Origin: an uncultured Bacteroides sp.
GTDB lineage: Bacteria; Bacteroidota; Bacteroidia; Chitinophagales; Chitinophagaceae
NCBI GenBank assembly: GCA_902168085.1
Contig: CABHOP010000089.1
Coordinates: forward strand, 124,001-188,000
Direction of reading: 5' to 3'
DNA: 64,000 nt
The position numbers and the translations under genes were made by a program. The notes beneath the pieces are model-generated. The model was not told the origin of the DNA. It made no database searches and was given only the letters and a program-made list of their open reading frames with translations. This document shows positions 17,442-25,641 of this stretch, piece after piece; the stretch's first letter is position 1, and each line of letters begins with the position of its first letter.

Positions 17442-18203
17442 ATGCGCAGTATTTTTATAAAAGAGCTCAGCTCTTTTTTCAGTTCCATAGTGGGCTATAT
17501 AGCTATTATCGTCTTCCTGGTAGCCAGTGGTTTGTTTGTATGGGTATTGCCAGACTCTACCATTCTGCGCAGCGATAGCTATGCTACGCTCGATGTTTTC
17601 TTTGAACTGGCGCCGTGGTTCCTGATACTGCTGATACCCGCCATTACCATGCGCTCGTTTGCCGATGAGTTTCGCGGTGGTACTATAGAGTGGCTGGCGA
17701 CAAAACCGCTGAGAGATACCGATGTGATACTGGGCAAATACTTTGCTGCATTGGTACTGGTAGTGTTTGCATTGCTGCCTACCCTCATTTATGTATATAC
17801 CATCAGCAATCTTTCGGTAGCCGAGAACAGCATAGATACCGGCGGCATCATAGGTTCTTATGCGGGCCTGTTCCTGCTGGCATCGGGTTTTACCGCTATC
17901 GGCATCTTCTGCTCATCGCTGGCCAATAACCAGATAGTAGGCTTCCTGATATCCTTATTTGCCTGCTACCTGCTGTATAGCGGTTTTGAATCGCTGAGCA
18001 AGGTGCCTGCATTTGTAAATGGTATAGATTACTACCTGGGTATGGTAGGTATGTCATTTCACTACGATTCCATCAGCAGGGGACTGATAGATAGCCGTGA
18101 TGTTATCTACTTCCTGTCTGTTATCATCCTGTTTATTTCACTTACCCGTTTATCGCTGCAAAGCCGTACCTGGGATACTGCTACACAAGACCAGATACAC
18201 TAG
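17442..18203 (+). CDS. gldF: Gliding motility ABC transporter permease GldF
   Basis: A 253-residue integral membrane protein with about six helices (ABC-2 family). The motif FADEFRGGTIEWLATKPL after the second helix is typical of GldF. GldF with GldG and the ATPase GldA forms a transporter needed for gliding in Flavobacterium; gldA is not in this window. The ATG at 17442 follows a promoter box, and the frame extending to 17400 overlaps that box. gldG follows after 9 bases, so the two are an operon. Confidence 0.92.
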   Translation: MRSIFIKELSSFFSSIVGYIAIIVFLVASGLFVWVLPDSTILRSDSYATLDVFFELAPWFLILLIPAITMRSFADEFRGGTIEWLATKPLRDTDVILGKYFAALVLVVFALLPTLIYVYTISNLSVAENSIDTGGIIGSYAGLFLLASGFTAIGIFCSSLANNQIVGFLISLFACYLLYSGFESLSKVPAFVNGIDYYLGMVGMSFHYDSISRGLIDSRDVIYFLSVIILFISLTRLSLQSRTWDTATQDQIH

Positions 18204-18212
18204 ATCGACGAC

Positions 18213-19946
18213 ATGGCAACGACCTCATCTAACAAAAGAAAGACTCAAAGAAGCCAGGCCATCGTGCGCCTGTTGATACTGGCTGCCATATTAGTAGGGG
18301 TGAACATACTGGCTGCCCGCTTTCATGCGGGGCTGGACCTTACTAAGGAAAAGCGTTTCACCTTATCGGCACCTACTAAAAAACTGCTGCGCAATATGGA
18401 TGATGTGGCAGTGATAGAAGTGTACCTGAAAGGCGATTTTCCCGCAGGCTTTCAACGCCTGGCCACCGCTACCAGGGAAAGATTGCAAACACTGCGCAAT
18501 GTAGCTGGCAATAAACTGGTGTATAAATTTACCAACCCGTTTGAAGGAAAGAGCGAAGAAGAGAAAGGCCCTATCTTTCAGCAAATGTCAGCAAAAGGCA
18601 TTATGCCGCTGAACCTGCAAACCAAAAGTGAAGAAGAAGGTTATGCGGAAAAGATCATCTTTCCATATGCTATGGTAAGATATAAAGGCAAGGAAATGCC
18701 GGTGCGCCTGCTGGAAAATAACATGGGTTTCAACCCCCTGGAAAACCTGACCAATTCTGAAAACTTGCTGGAGTATAAATTTGCCAGTGCTATTAATACT
18801 CTGAGCAAGCCGGAGCAAACAGAGATAGCATATATAGTAGGCCATGGTGAAACACTGGGTTTCAATACCTATGATATGCTTACCACACTGGCCACACAGT
18901 ACAAGGTAGACACCTTCGACCTGACGGCCAATATGTATATACCAAAGTATTACAAGGCCATCATCATCAACAGGCCAACTACCCCTATAGATGACCGTGA
19001 GAAATTTAAGATAGACCAGTATGTGATGAATGGCGGACAGATACTGTGGGTGGTAGACCAATTGTTTACCCCGATGGATAGCCTGCAAAAGAACGCACAG
19101 TTTGTAACACTGGACTACGGGCTGGAAATAGATGATATCCTGTTTAAATGGGGGGTGCGGGTGAACCTGGATGTAATAGAAGACCAGCAGCAATGCCTGC
19201 CCATACCCATCACGGTAGGTATGCAGGGCGACAGGCCACAAATACAATTGCGCCCATGGATATATTACCCGGTATTCACACCAAGTGCCGACCATCCCAT
19301 TGTTAAGAACATTCCGGCTATCATGAGCCGCTTTGCCAATAGCATGGATACGATAGCAGCACCGGGCATTAAGAAAACAATATTGTTACAATCATCGAAA
19401 TACAGCCGTGTATCTAACTTTCCGGCACGCATCAGCCTTAGTATGCTGAAGTTCCCGATGGGGCCGGAGATGTTTAATAAACCATACCGTACTGCTGCTG
19501 TATTACTGGAAGGTAAATTCAAATCGACATTTGAAAACAGGCTGGCACCTGCATTTTTGAGCATACTGCAAGATTCGCTGAAACGCCCTTACAAACCGGC
19601 ACCGGATACAGCCACGCGCATGATCGTAATATCGGACGGCGAGATGTTTGAAAATGATTTTTCGCGCAGCGAAGGACCGATGGAAATGGGCTACTGGCGC
19701 TACACACAAACCAGGTTCTCTAATAAGGAGTTCCTGCTGAATTGCGTGCAGTACCTGACAGACAACAGTGGCCTGCTGGAAGCACGATCGAAAGAAGTAG
19801 TGTTGCGCAAGCTGGATGGGAAGCGCGTAATGAAAGAGAAAACTAAATGGCGCATCGTGAACATAGCAGTGCCGATAGCACTGGTATTGATATTTGCTTC
19901 TGCCTATATCTTCTTCCGCAAGCGTAAGTATGAGAAAATAAATTGA
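18213..19946 (+). CDS. gldG: Gliding motility-associated ABC transporter substrate-binding protein GldG
   Basis: 577 residues. The N-terminal helix is at about 18-36 (ILAAILVGVNILAARF), the large extracytoplasmic ABC_transp_aux domain spans about 45-540, and a C-terminal helix at about 552-570 comes before a basic tail. Recognisable segments are DLTKEKRFTLS (typical GldG), EIAYIVGHGE and QILWVVDQL. It sits directly after gldF. Anchoring at both ends matches GldG. Confidence 0.93.
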   Translation: MATTSSNKRKTQRSQAIVRLLILAAILVGVNILAARFHAGLDLTKEKRFTLSAPTKKLLRNMDDVAVIEVYLKGDFPAGFQRLATATRERLQTLRNVAGNKLVYKFTNPFEGKSEEEKGPIFQQMSAKGIMPLNLQTKSEEEGYAEKIIFPYAMVRYKGKEMPVRLLENNMGFNPLENLTNSENLLEYKFASAINTLSKPEQTEIAYIVGHGETLGFNTYDMLTTLATQYKVDTFDLTANMYIPKYYKAIIINRPTTPIDDREKFKIDQYVMNGGQILWVVDQLFTPMDSLQKNAQFVTLDYGLEIDDILFKWGVRVNLDVIEDQQQCLPIPITVGMQGDRPQIQLRPWIYYPVFTPSADHPIVKNIPAIMSRFANSMDTIAAPGIKKTILLQSSKYSRVSNFPARISLSMLKFPMGPEMFNKPYRTAAVLLEGKFKSTFENRLAPAFLSILQDSLKRPYKPAPDTATRMIVISDGEMFENDFSRSEGPMEMGYWRYTQTRFSNKEFLLNCVQYLTDNSGLLEARSKEVVLRKLDGKRVMKEKTKWRIVNIAVPIALVLIFASAYIFFRKRKYEKIN

Positions 19947-19965
19947 GAATAGAAAAAAGATTGGG

Positions 19966-21063
19966 ATGCGTAAGACTTTAATTTATGTGGTATTGCTGGC
20001 GCTGGTAGGTGCAGCCGTTTACTATTTTGTTTTTGCTGAGAAAAGCACATTTGGTGCCGGCGAAGCAGACTTTGCCGTAAAAGATAGTGCGGATGTACAC
20101 AAGATATTTCTTGCCGATAAAAAGGGGCAAACGGTAACGCTGGAACGTGATAAAAAAGGTGGCTGGACGGTAAATAAAGAATACAAAGCTTTATCTACTC
20201 CGGTCATATCCCTGCTTTCAACCTTGATAAGGCAAACGGCAACTACGCCTGTGCCGGAAGCAGGACATAACCATGTTATCAAAATGTTGGCAGGCAACAG
20301 TGTGAAGGTGGAGATATATAACCGACGCGATAAAAAAATGCGCGTGTTTTACGTAGGCGGCGAAGCGCATGATAATGCCGGGACCTATATGCTGATGGAA
20401 GGTGCAGATAAGCCTTACATCGTGCAGATACCGGGCTTTACAGGCTATATAGCCCCCCGCTATAGCGCCGTGTTGGCTGACTGGCGCGACAGAACTGTTT
20501 TCAATATTCCTGCAGAGCAGCTGAAAACAGCGAGCGTGCAATATGCTGATAGTAACGAAACACTCAATAGCTTCACCTTCAGGCAGGATGATAAGGGCAA
20601 AATGACTATTGATGCCGAGCCTGCATTGATAGCCGGTAAAAAACTGAATGAGCGCAGAACGCAAGTATTCAGTACGTTCTTTGAAAAGGTATATTGCGAA
20701 GGCTTTATAAATGGTACGATGAAGCTGGATTCCATTATAGCATCTGTGCCAAAGCGTTGTGTGATAGAAGTGGAATCGAAAGCAGGGGAGAAGCAAAAGG
20801 TAGATGTGTACTGGATGCCGGTAAACAGGCGCAGTAAGAACCTGCTGACACCCAATCCGGATGTAGATGATGCCTATGATGCAGATCGCTTTTATGCTAT
20901 AGGAAATAATGCTAAAGACACGATGATCATTCAACGTGGTACTTTTGAAAAGATATTCAGGAAAGCCTACGAATTTTATGAGGCAGATAAAGCACGCGAA
21001 CCTTTGAGGATGGAAGTGCCTAAAGGAAGTGGTGACGTAATAAAAATGGGATCCGGTAAATAA
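19966..21063 (+). CDS. DUF4340 domain-containing protein
   Basis: 365 residues with an N-terminal membrane anchor (residues 4-22) and a DUF4340 region with repeated beta-rich segments (FLADKKGQTVTLERD, GGWTVNKEYKA, YIVQIPGFTGYI). DUF4340 proteins often follow GldFG-like transporters, as here, 19 bases after gldG. A role in the same envelope complex is inferred from position. Its stop codon forms the loop of a terminator, so it ends the gldFG operon. Confidence 0.85.
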   Translation: MRKTLIYVVLLALVGAAVYYFVFAEKSTFGAGEADFAVKDSADVHKIFLADKKGQTVTLERDKKGGWTVNKEYKALSTPVISLLSTLIRQTATTPVPEAGHNHVIKMLAGNSVKVEIYNRRDKKMRVFYVGGEAHDNAGTYMLMEGADKPYIVQIPGFTGYIAPRYSAVLADWRDRTVFNIPAEQLKTASVQYADSNETLNSFTFRQDDKGKMTIDAEPALIAGKKLNERRTQVFSTFFEKVYCEGFINGTMKLDSIIASVPKRCVIEVESKAGEKQKVDVYWMPVNRRSKNLLTPNPDVDDAYDADRFYAIGNNAKDTMIIQRGTFEKIFRKAYEFYEADKAREPLRMEVPKGSGDVIKMGSGK

Positions 21064-21076
21064 CCGGATCTTTTTT
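21050..21076 (+). terminator. Terminator of the gldFG-DUF4340 operon
   Basis: An 8-bp stem GATCCGGT (21050-21057 with 21063-21070), a 5-base loop holding part of the stop codon, then T6. Confidence 0.85.
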
Positions 21077-21103
21077 ATTAAATTTTGACTGACAAGCAGG
21101 AAT

Positions 21104-21535
21104 ATGAGATATGCGGTATTGATTTTAATGGCAATAATATTTATTTCCTGTAAAAATGGAAATATAACGACTGCAAAACAGCAATTAGCAGCTGCCGGTT
21201 TTGTATTGAAGGATACGCTGAAGGAGCTGGAATTATCTATGGGTGTAGGCGATGGCGGAAAAAAGACCACACATATTATTGCGGTTTCTCAGGAAGATTG
21301 CAAGCGTATAGCAGAGAATATCAAAAGCCGCTCTTGTTATAATACCAGCTACCTGAATGTTGCAGAGGTAATGGAAGTCAACACCCTGCACGGTTCAGGT
21401 AAAAAGGAAAATGCATGCCGCGTCAATAATGGTTATTTCTATGAGCGTAAAACGCCTGATGGCTATAGGTATAAGATATACATTGATACCATAGAGCAGA
21501 AGTTATACTATACCCGTATAAGTTATATTTTATAG
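21104..21535 (+). CDS. Small lipoprotein of unknown function
   Basis: 143 residues with a lipoprotein signal (MRYAVLILMAIIFISC, Cys 16). I do not recognise the mature part. It has a TTHIIAVSQEDCKRIAENIK segment and several Cys that could form disulfides. It is 11 bases before murF-alr and may be co-transcribed with it. Confidence 0.75.
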   Translation: MRYAVLILMAIIFISCKNGNITTAKQQLAAAGFVLKDTLKELELSMGVGDGGKKTTHIIAVSQEDCKRIAENIKSRSCYNTSYLNVAEVMEVNTLHGSGKKENACRVNNGYFYERKTPDGYRYKIYIDTIEQKLYYTRISYIL

Positions 21536-21546
21536 TTGAGTAAAGA

Positions 21547-24060
21547 ATGGATATGAAAAGGCCGGATAAAGAGCAATTAAGGAAATGGTGCAACGGTGTC
21601 TTACTGTCGGCAGGTAATGATGCATGGATAGAAGAGCTGGCTATAGATACCCGCAAGGTAGCACAGCCTGAAAATACACTGTTCATAGCGCTGCACACCC
21701 AGCGCCGCGATGGCCATAGCTTTATAAACGATGGCTATGAAAAAGGTATAAGAAACTTCCTGGTGTCGCAGGATGTGGATGTGGCAAAATACCCTGCAGC
21801 GAATTTTATAAAAGTCAATGATACACAAACGGCGCTGCAGCAGATAGCTGCGGCCTACCGCAAGCAGTTTAATATACCGGTGATAGGCATAACCGGCAGT
21901 AATGGTAAGACGATAGTGAAAGAATGGCTGTATCAACTGCTGAGCGAAGACTACAATGCTGTAAGGAATCCTAAAAGCTATAACTCGCAAATAGGTGTGC
22001 CGCTTTCTGTATGGCTGATGGAAGAGGGGCAGGAGCTGGGCATATTTGAAGCCGGCATATCGCAGCCCGATGAGATGGGCAAGCTGGAACGCATCATTCA
22101 TCCCACCATAGGTGTGTTTACCAATATTGGCGAAGCACATAGCGAAGGTTTTCTGAATGTGCGGCAGAAGGTGAATGAAAAGCTGATGCTGTTTCGCCAT
22201 GCGAAACAGTTGGTGTATTGTAAAGATTACCCAGAACTGAATGAGGCTATAGCCCACTATACATCGCAGGTGCGGGGGCATGGCGATGAAGCCCTGCAAT
22301 TATTTACCTGGTCGCAAAGGCATGAGGCCGATCTGCAGATAACAGATACAGAAGTAAAAGCCGGCAAAACACATATCCGCGCCCTATATAAAGACAAGGA
22401 AGAAATAATAGTGATACCTTTTACCGATCCCGCATCGGTAGAGAATGCCGTGCACTGCTGGTGTGTAATGCTGCTATTGAATGTAGCGCAGGATGCAATA
22501 GCAGAACGCATGTTGCAATTGCAGCCTGTATCTATGCGGCTGGAGCTGAGGCATGGCATTAACGATTGTACCATCATCAACGACTCGTACAATTCAGACC
22601 TGACATCATTGCTGATTGCTATTGATTATTTAGAACAGCAAAAGCAACATCAGCAGCATACCGTTATACTATCGGACATGCTGCAGATAGCCAGGCCCGA
22701 TAGGGAACTGTATGAAGAAGTAGCCGAACTGGTAAGCCGGAAAAATATACAACGCTTTATAGGCATTGGCCCGGCCTTGTATAAGCATAAGGATGCGTTC
22801 AAAAAGCATAAAAAACTGCGTAGTATTTTCTTTAAGTCGACAGACGCATTCCTTAAAAAGTTTCACCTCATCAATTTCGATAACGAGGCCATACTGCTGA
22901 AAGGTGCGCGCGCTTTTACTTTCGAGAAGATAGATATACTGCTGGAGCAGCAAGTGCATCAAACCGTATTATCCATCAACCTGTCATCGCTCACACACAA
23001 TCTGAATGTTTTTCGCAGCAGGCTGAAACCAGGTGTGAAGGTGATGGCGATGGTGAAGGCATTTTCATATGGTAGCGGCAGCTACGAAATAGCACACCTG
23101 CTGCAATATTCTGGTGTCGACTATCTATCGGTTGCCTATACGGATGAAGGCATAGCACTACGCCGTGCGGGCATCACGATGCCTATTATGGTGATGAGCC
23201 CAGATGCCACATCGTTCGACAGGATGATAGCCTGGAAGCTGGAGCCGGAGATATTCAATATCCGTTCGCTGGAACTGTTTACAAGCATAGCGCAGACATT
23301 GCAGGTAAAAAACTACCCGGTGCATATAAAACTGGATACGGGTATGCACCGCCTGGGTTTTATGCCGCATGAACTGGATGCACTGATGGAGCATTTTGAC
23401 AATAATCCACACGTAAGCATAGCCACCATATTCAGCCACCTGGCTGCAAGTGAAGACCCTACACTGGACGGTTTTACAGAGCACCAGCACCAGCAGTTTG
23501 AGCAAATGAGCCACGCCTTGCTGACAAGACTTAATAATAAACCGCTGCGCCATATCTGCAATTCGGCAGCCATAGCACGTCATCCTGAACTGCATTATGA
23601 TATGGTGCGGTTAGGATTAGGTCTATATGGTATAGACGGCAGCAAAAACCTGCAAAAGGAACTGAAGCAGATAAGCACACTGAAAACCGTAATAGCGCAG
23701 GTAAAGACCATACCCGCAGGCGAAACGGTAGGCTATGGCCGAAGGGGGCATATAGACAGGGAAACACGCATAGCTACCATATGTATAGGCTATGCTGACG
23801 GCTACCCGCGTGCACTGGGCAATGGTGTAGCCCATGTGCTGATACATGGCAAACCCGCTAAGCTAGTGGGCATTATATGTATGGATATGTGCATGGTAGA
23901 TGTGACGGATATACCGGAGGCAAAAGAAGGGGATGATGTAATTGTCTTCAGCCCTGAGCTGCCGTTGATAAAACTTTCAGAATGGGCGGGTACGATACCT
24001 TATGAAATGATGACGGGCATTTCGCAACGCGTGAAGCGTGTGTATGAGAATGAGGTGTAG
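21547..24060 (+). CDS. Bifunctional UDP-MurNAc-tripeptide--D-Ala-D-Ala ligase / alanine racemase
   Basis: An 837-residue fusion. The MurF part (about 1-455) has the ATP loop GITGSNGKT at about 114-122, YNSQIGVP, EAGISQPDEMG and NDSYNSDLTS. The alanine racemase part (about 470-837) has the PLP Lys in MVKAFSYGSGS (about 503), RLGLGLYGID, the catalytic Tyr in IGYADGYPRAL and CMDMCMVDVT. One protein therefore makes D-Ala and adds the D-Ala-D-Ala dipeptide to the peptidoglycan precursor. This fusion is common in Bacteroidota. MurF's usual GKT is followed by IV rather than TT, which still fits. The start is the ATG at 21547; a second ATG is two codons later. Confidence 0.94.
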   Translation: MDMKRPDKEQLRKWCNGVLLSAGNDAWIEELAIDTRKVAQPENTLFIALHTQRRDGHSFINDGYEKGIRNFLVSQDVDVAKYPAANFIKVNDTQTALQQIAAAYRKQFNIPVIGITGSNGKTIVKEWLYQLLSEDYNAVRNPKSYNSQIGVPLSVWLMEEGQELGIFEAGISQPDEMGKLERIIHPTIGVFTNIGEAHSEGFLNVRQKVNEKLMLFRHAKQLVYCKDYPELNEAIAHYTSQVRGHGDEALQLFTWSQRHEADLQITDTEVKAGKTHIRALYKDKEEIIVIPFTDPASVENAVHCWCVMLLLNVAQDAIAERMLQLQPVSMRLELRHGINDCTIINDSYNSDLTSLLIAIDYLEQQKQHQQHTVILSDMLQIARPDRELYEEVAELVSRKNIQRFIGIGPALYKHKDAFKKHKKLRSIFFKSTDAFLKKFHLINFDNEAILLKGARAFTFEKIDILLEQQVHQTVLSINLSSLTHNLNVFRSRLKPGVKVMAMVKAFSYGSGSYEIAHLLQYSGVDYLSVAYTDEGIALRRAGITMPIMVMSPDATSFDRMIAWKLEPEIFNIRSLELFTSIAQTLQVKNYPVHIKLDTGMHRLGFMPHELDALMEHFDNNPHVSIATIFSHLAASEDPTLDGFTEHQHQQFEQMSHALLTRLNNKPLRHICNSAAIARHPELHYDMVRLGLGLYGIDGSKNLQKELKQISTLKTVIAQVKTIPAGETVGYGRRGHIDRETRIATICIGYADGYPRALGNGVAHVLIHGKPAKLVGIICMDMCMVDVTDIPEAKEGDDVIVFSPELPLIKLSEWAGTIPYEMMTGISQRVKRVYENEV

Positions 24061-24070
24061 CCCCTCCCTG

Positions 24071-24087
24071 CCTCCCCCAAGGGGAGG
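24071..24087 (+). repeat. Short GC hairpin after murF-alr
   Basis: CCTCCCC-CAA-GGGGAGG: a 7-bp perfect stem with a 3-base loop, 10 bases after the stop. No T-run follows; the stronger terminator is the next hairpin. Confidence 0.5.
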
Positions 24088-24107
24088 TGACATATTGTTA
24101 TTATATA

Positions 24108-24147
24108 AAAAGAATAGAGCGATACACCAGTATCGCTCTATTCTTTT
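24108..24147. terminator. Bidirectional terminator between murF-alr and the E2 gene
   Basis: A perfect 17-bp stem (24108-24124 with 24131-24147, AGAATAGAGCGATA core) has a CACCAG loop. A-runs and T-runs on the two sides let it work for both converging genes. Confidence 0.85.
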
Positions 24148-24175
24148 ATTGCAAGCCCCTTTAGTGGTTGGGGTA

Positions 24176-25543
24176 TTATGCTTCTCTTGCAGGGTCGAAT
24201 GCTTCCAGTTCGTTAGCGATGGCTGTCAGGAAGCTGGCACCCAGTGAACCATCTACGATACGGTGGTCGTAGCTCAGCGACAGGTACATCATGTGGCGGA
24301 TAGCGATTACATCACCTTGTTCAGTTTCCAGTACCATCGGGCGCTTTTTGATGCTGCCCACAGCCAGTATTGCTACCTGCGGCTGGCTGATGATAGGCGT
24401 GCCCATCAGGCTGCCGAAGGTACCTACGTTGGTCATAGTGAAAGTGCCACCTTGTGTATCATCTGCTTTCAGCTTGCCGCTGCGCGCTGCGTTGGCAAGG
24501 CCATTCACATCTTTAGTAAGGCCCAGCAGGTTTTTAGTGTCAGCGTTTCTGATAACAGGTACTATCAGGTTGCCGCTAGGCAGGGCAGTAGCCATACCTA
24601 TATTGATGTCTTTTTTCACTATGATCTTATCGCCATCTACGCTGCTGTTTATCATCGGGTATTTGCGGATGCAATTCACGATAGCCTCGATGAATATCGG
24701 TGTGAAGGTGATCTTTTCGCCATATTTCTTTTCGAAAGAACCTTTTGCTTTATTCCTCCAGTTTACGATATTGGTCACATCGCACTCTGTAAAGCTGGTA
24801 ACGTGCGGAGAAGTAGCCTTGCTGCGCACCATGTGGTCAGCTATCAGCTTGCGCATGCGGTCCATTTCTATTATTTCCACATTGCCACCGTAGTTGCCTG
24901 TTGATGCCGGGGTAGCGCTAACTACAGGTTGTGCGGCAGGTGCTGCCTGTTGTGGCGCAGGTTGCGCGGCAGGTGCAGGTTGTGCAGCAGGAGCCGCCTG
25001 TGGTTGTGCTACAGCACCATTGCCACGGTTGGCTACATATTGCAGAATGTCTTTTTTGGTTACGCGGCCTTCGTTGCCGGTACCCGGTATATTTTCCAGC
25101 TCGGCCATACCGATGCCTTCTTTGGCAGCAATATTCAGTACCAGCGGAGAGTAGAAACGGTTGCCATCGCCTGCCGACATAGCAGGTGCAGCGGCCTGTG
25201 GTTGTGGTGTGCTTACCGGTGCAGCAGCAACGGGTGCCGGCTGCGGTGCTGCTTGCTGCACGGGAGCTGCCGGTTGCGGTGCGGGTGCAGCAGCGCCAGC
25301 GCCTACCGTATCTATACGGGCTATAACGGTACCTACAGGTACTACGTCATTTTCCTTAAACAGTATCTCTGTAATGGTACCTTCGGCAGTAGAGGGTACT
25401 TCGCTATCTACCTTATCAGTAGCTATTTCCAGTACCGTTTCATCCATCTTTACTTTGTCACCAGCGTTCTTGTGCCATTTCAAAACGGTCGCCTCCATGA
25501 TACTCTCACCCATCTTGGGCATTACCAGATCAACAATTGCCAT
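24176..25543 (-). CDS. 2-oxo acid dehydrogenase E2 subunit, dihydrolipoyl acyltransferase
   Basis: 455 residues. The lipoyl domain (1-78) has its lipoylated Lys near 43 in EIATDKVDSEV. A flexible Ala/Pro/Gln linker (about 82-120) is followed by a peripheral-subunit-binding domain (about 130-168, FYSPLVLNIAAKEGI and GRVTKKDIL), a second Ala/Pro/Gln linker and the catalytic domain (about 220-455) with the active-site SYDHRIVDG, His near 427. The catalytic domain resembles the branched-chain or 2-oxoglutarate type; I cannot say which acyl group. E1 and E3 are not adjacent. The repetitive linker creates spurious frames on the other strand. Confidence 0.93.
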   Translation of the reverse strand: MAIVDLVMPKMGESIMEATVLKWHKNAGDKVKMDETVLEIATDKVDSEVPSTAEGTITEILFKENDVVPVGTVIARIDTVGAGAAAPAPQPAAPVQQAAPQPAPVAAAPVSTPQPQAAAPAMSAGDGNRFYSPLVLNIAAKEGIGMAELENIPGTGNEGRVTKKDILQYVANRGNGAVAQPQAAPAAQPAPAAQPAPQQAAPAAQPVVSATPASTGNYGGNVEIIEMDRMRKLIADHMVRSKATSPHVTSFTECDVTNIVNWRNKAKGSFEKKYGEKITFTPIFIEAIVNCIRKYPMINSSVDGDKIIVKKDINIGMATALPSGNLIVPVIRNADTKNLLGLTKDVNGLANAARSGKLKADDTQGGTFTMTNVGTFGSLMGTPIISQPQVAILAVGSIKKRPMVLETEQGDVIAIRHMMYLSLSYDHRIVDGSLGASFLTAIANELEAFDPAREA

Positions 25544-25582
25544 AAATAGCTAATAATTATAATTTGTTAGGAATAATCGGTA

Positions 25583-25590
25583 CAAAAATA
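25583..25590 (-). promoter_or_regulatory. -7 box (TATTTTTG) for the E2 gene
   Basis: A perfect minus-strand TAnnTTTG 39 bases upstream of the ATG at 25543. Confidence 0.5.
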
Positions 25591-25641
25591 ATCAAATGAA
25601 GCTCAAAAGTAGAAAAAGCTTTTGCGGGCGTTCATATTATA

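Noticed and set aside
20218-21270. 350-codon minus-strand frame
   Set aside because: Lies across the DUF4340 and lipoprotein genes on the other strand; no domain or start signal.
24929-25549. Possible Gly/Cys-rich small protein on the plus strand
   Set aside because: Entirely within the E2 gene on the other strand; codon pattern follows the E2 repeats.
24894-25553. Several overlapping Ala/Gly/Cys-rich plus-strand frames
   Set aside because: Mirror of the repetitive Ala/Pro/Gln linker in the E2 gene.
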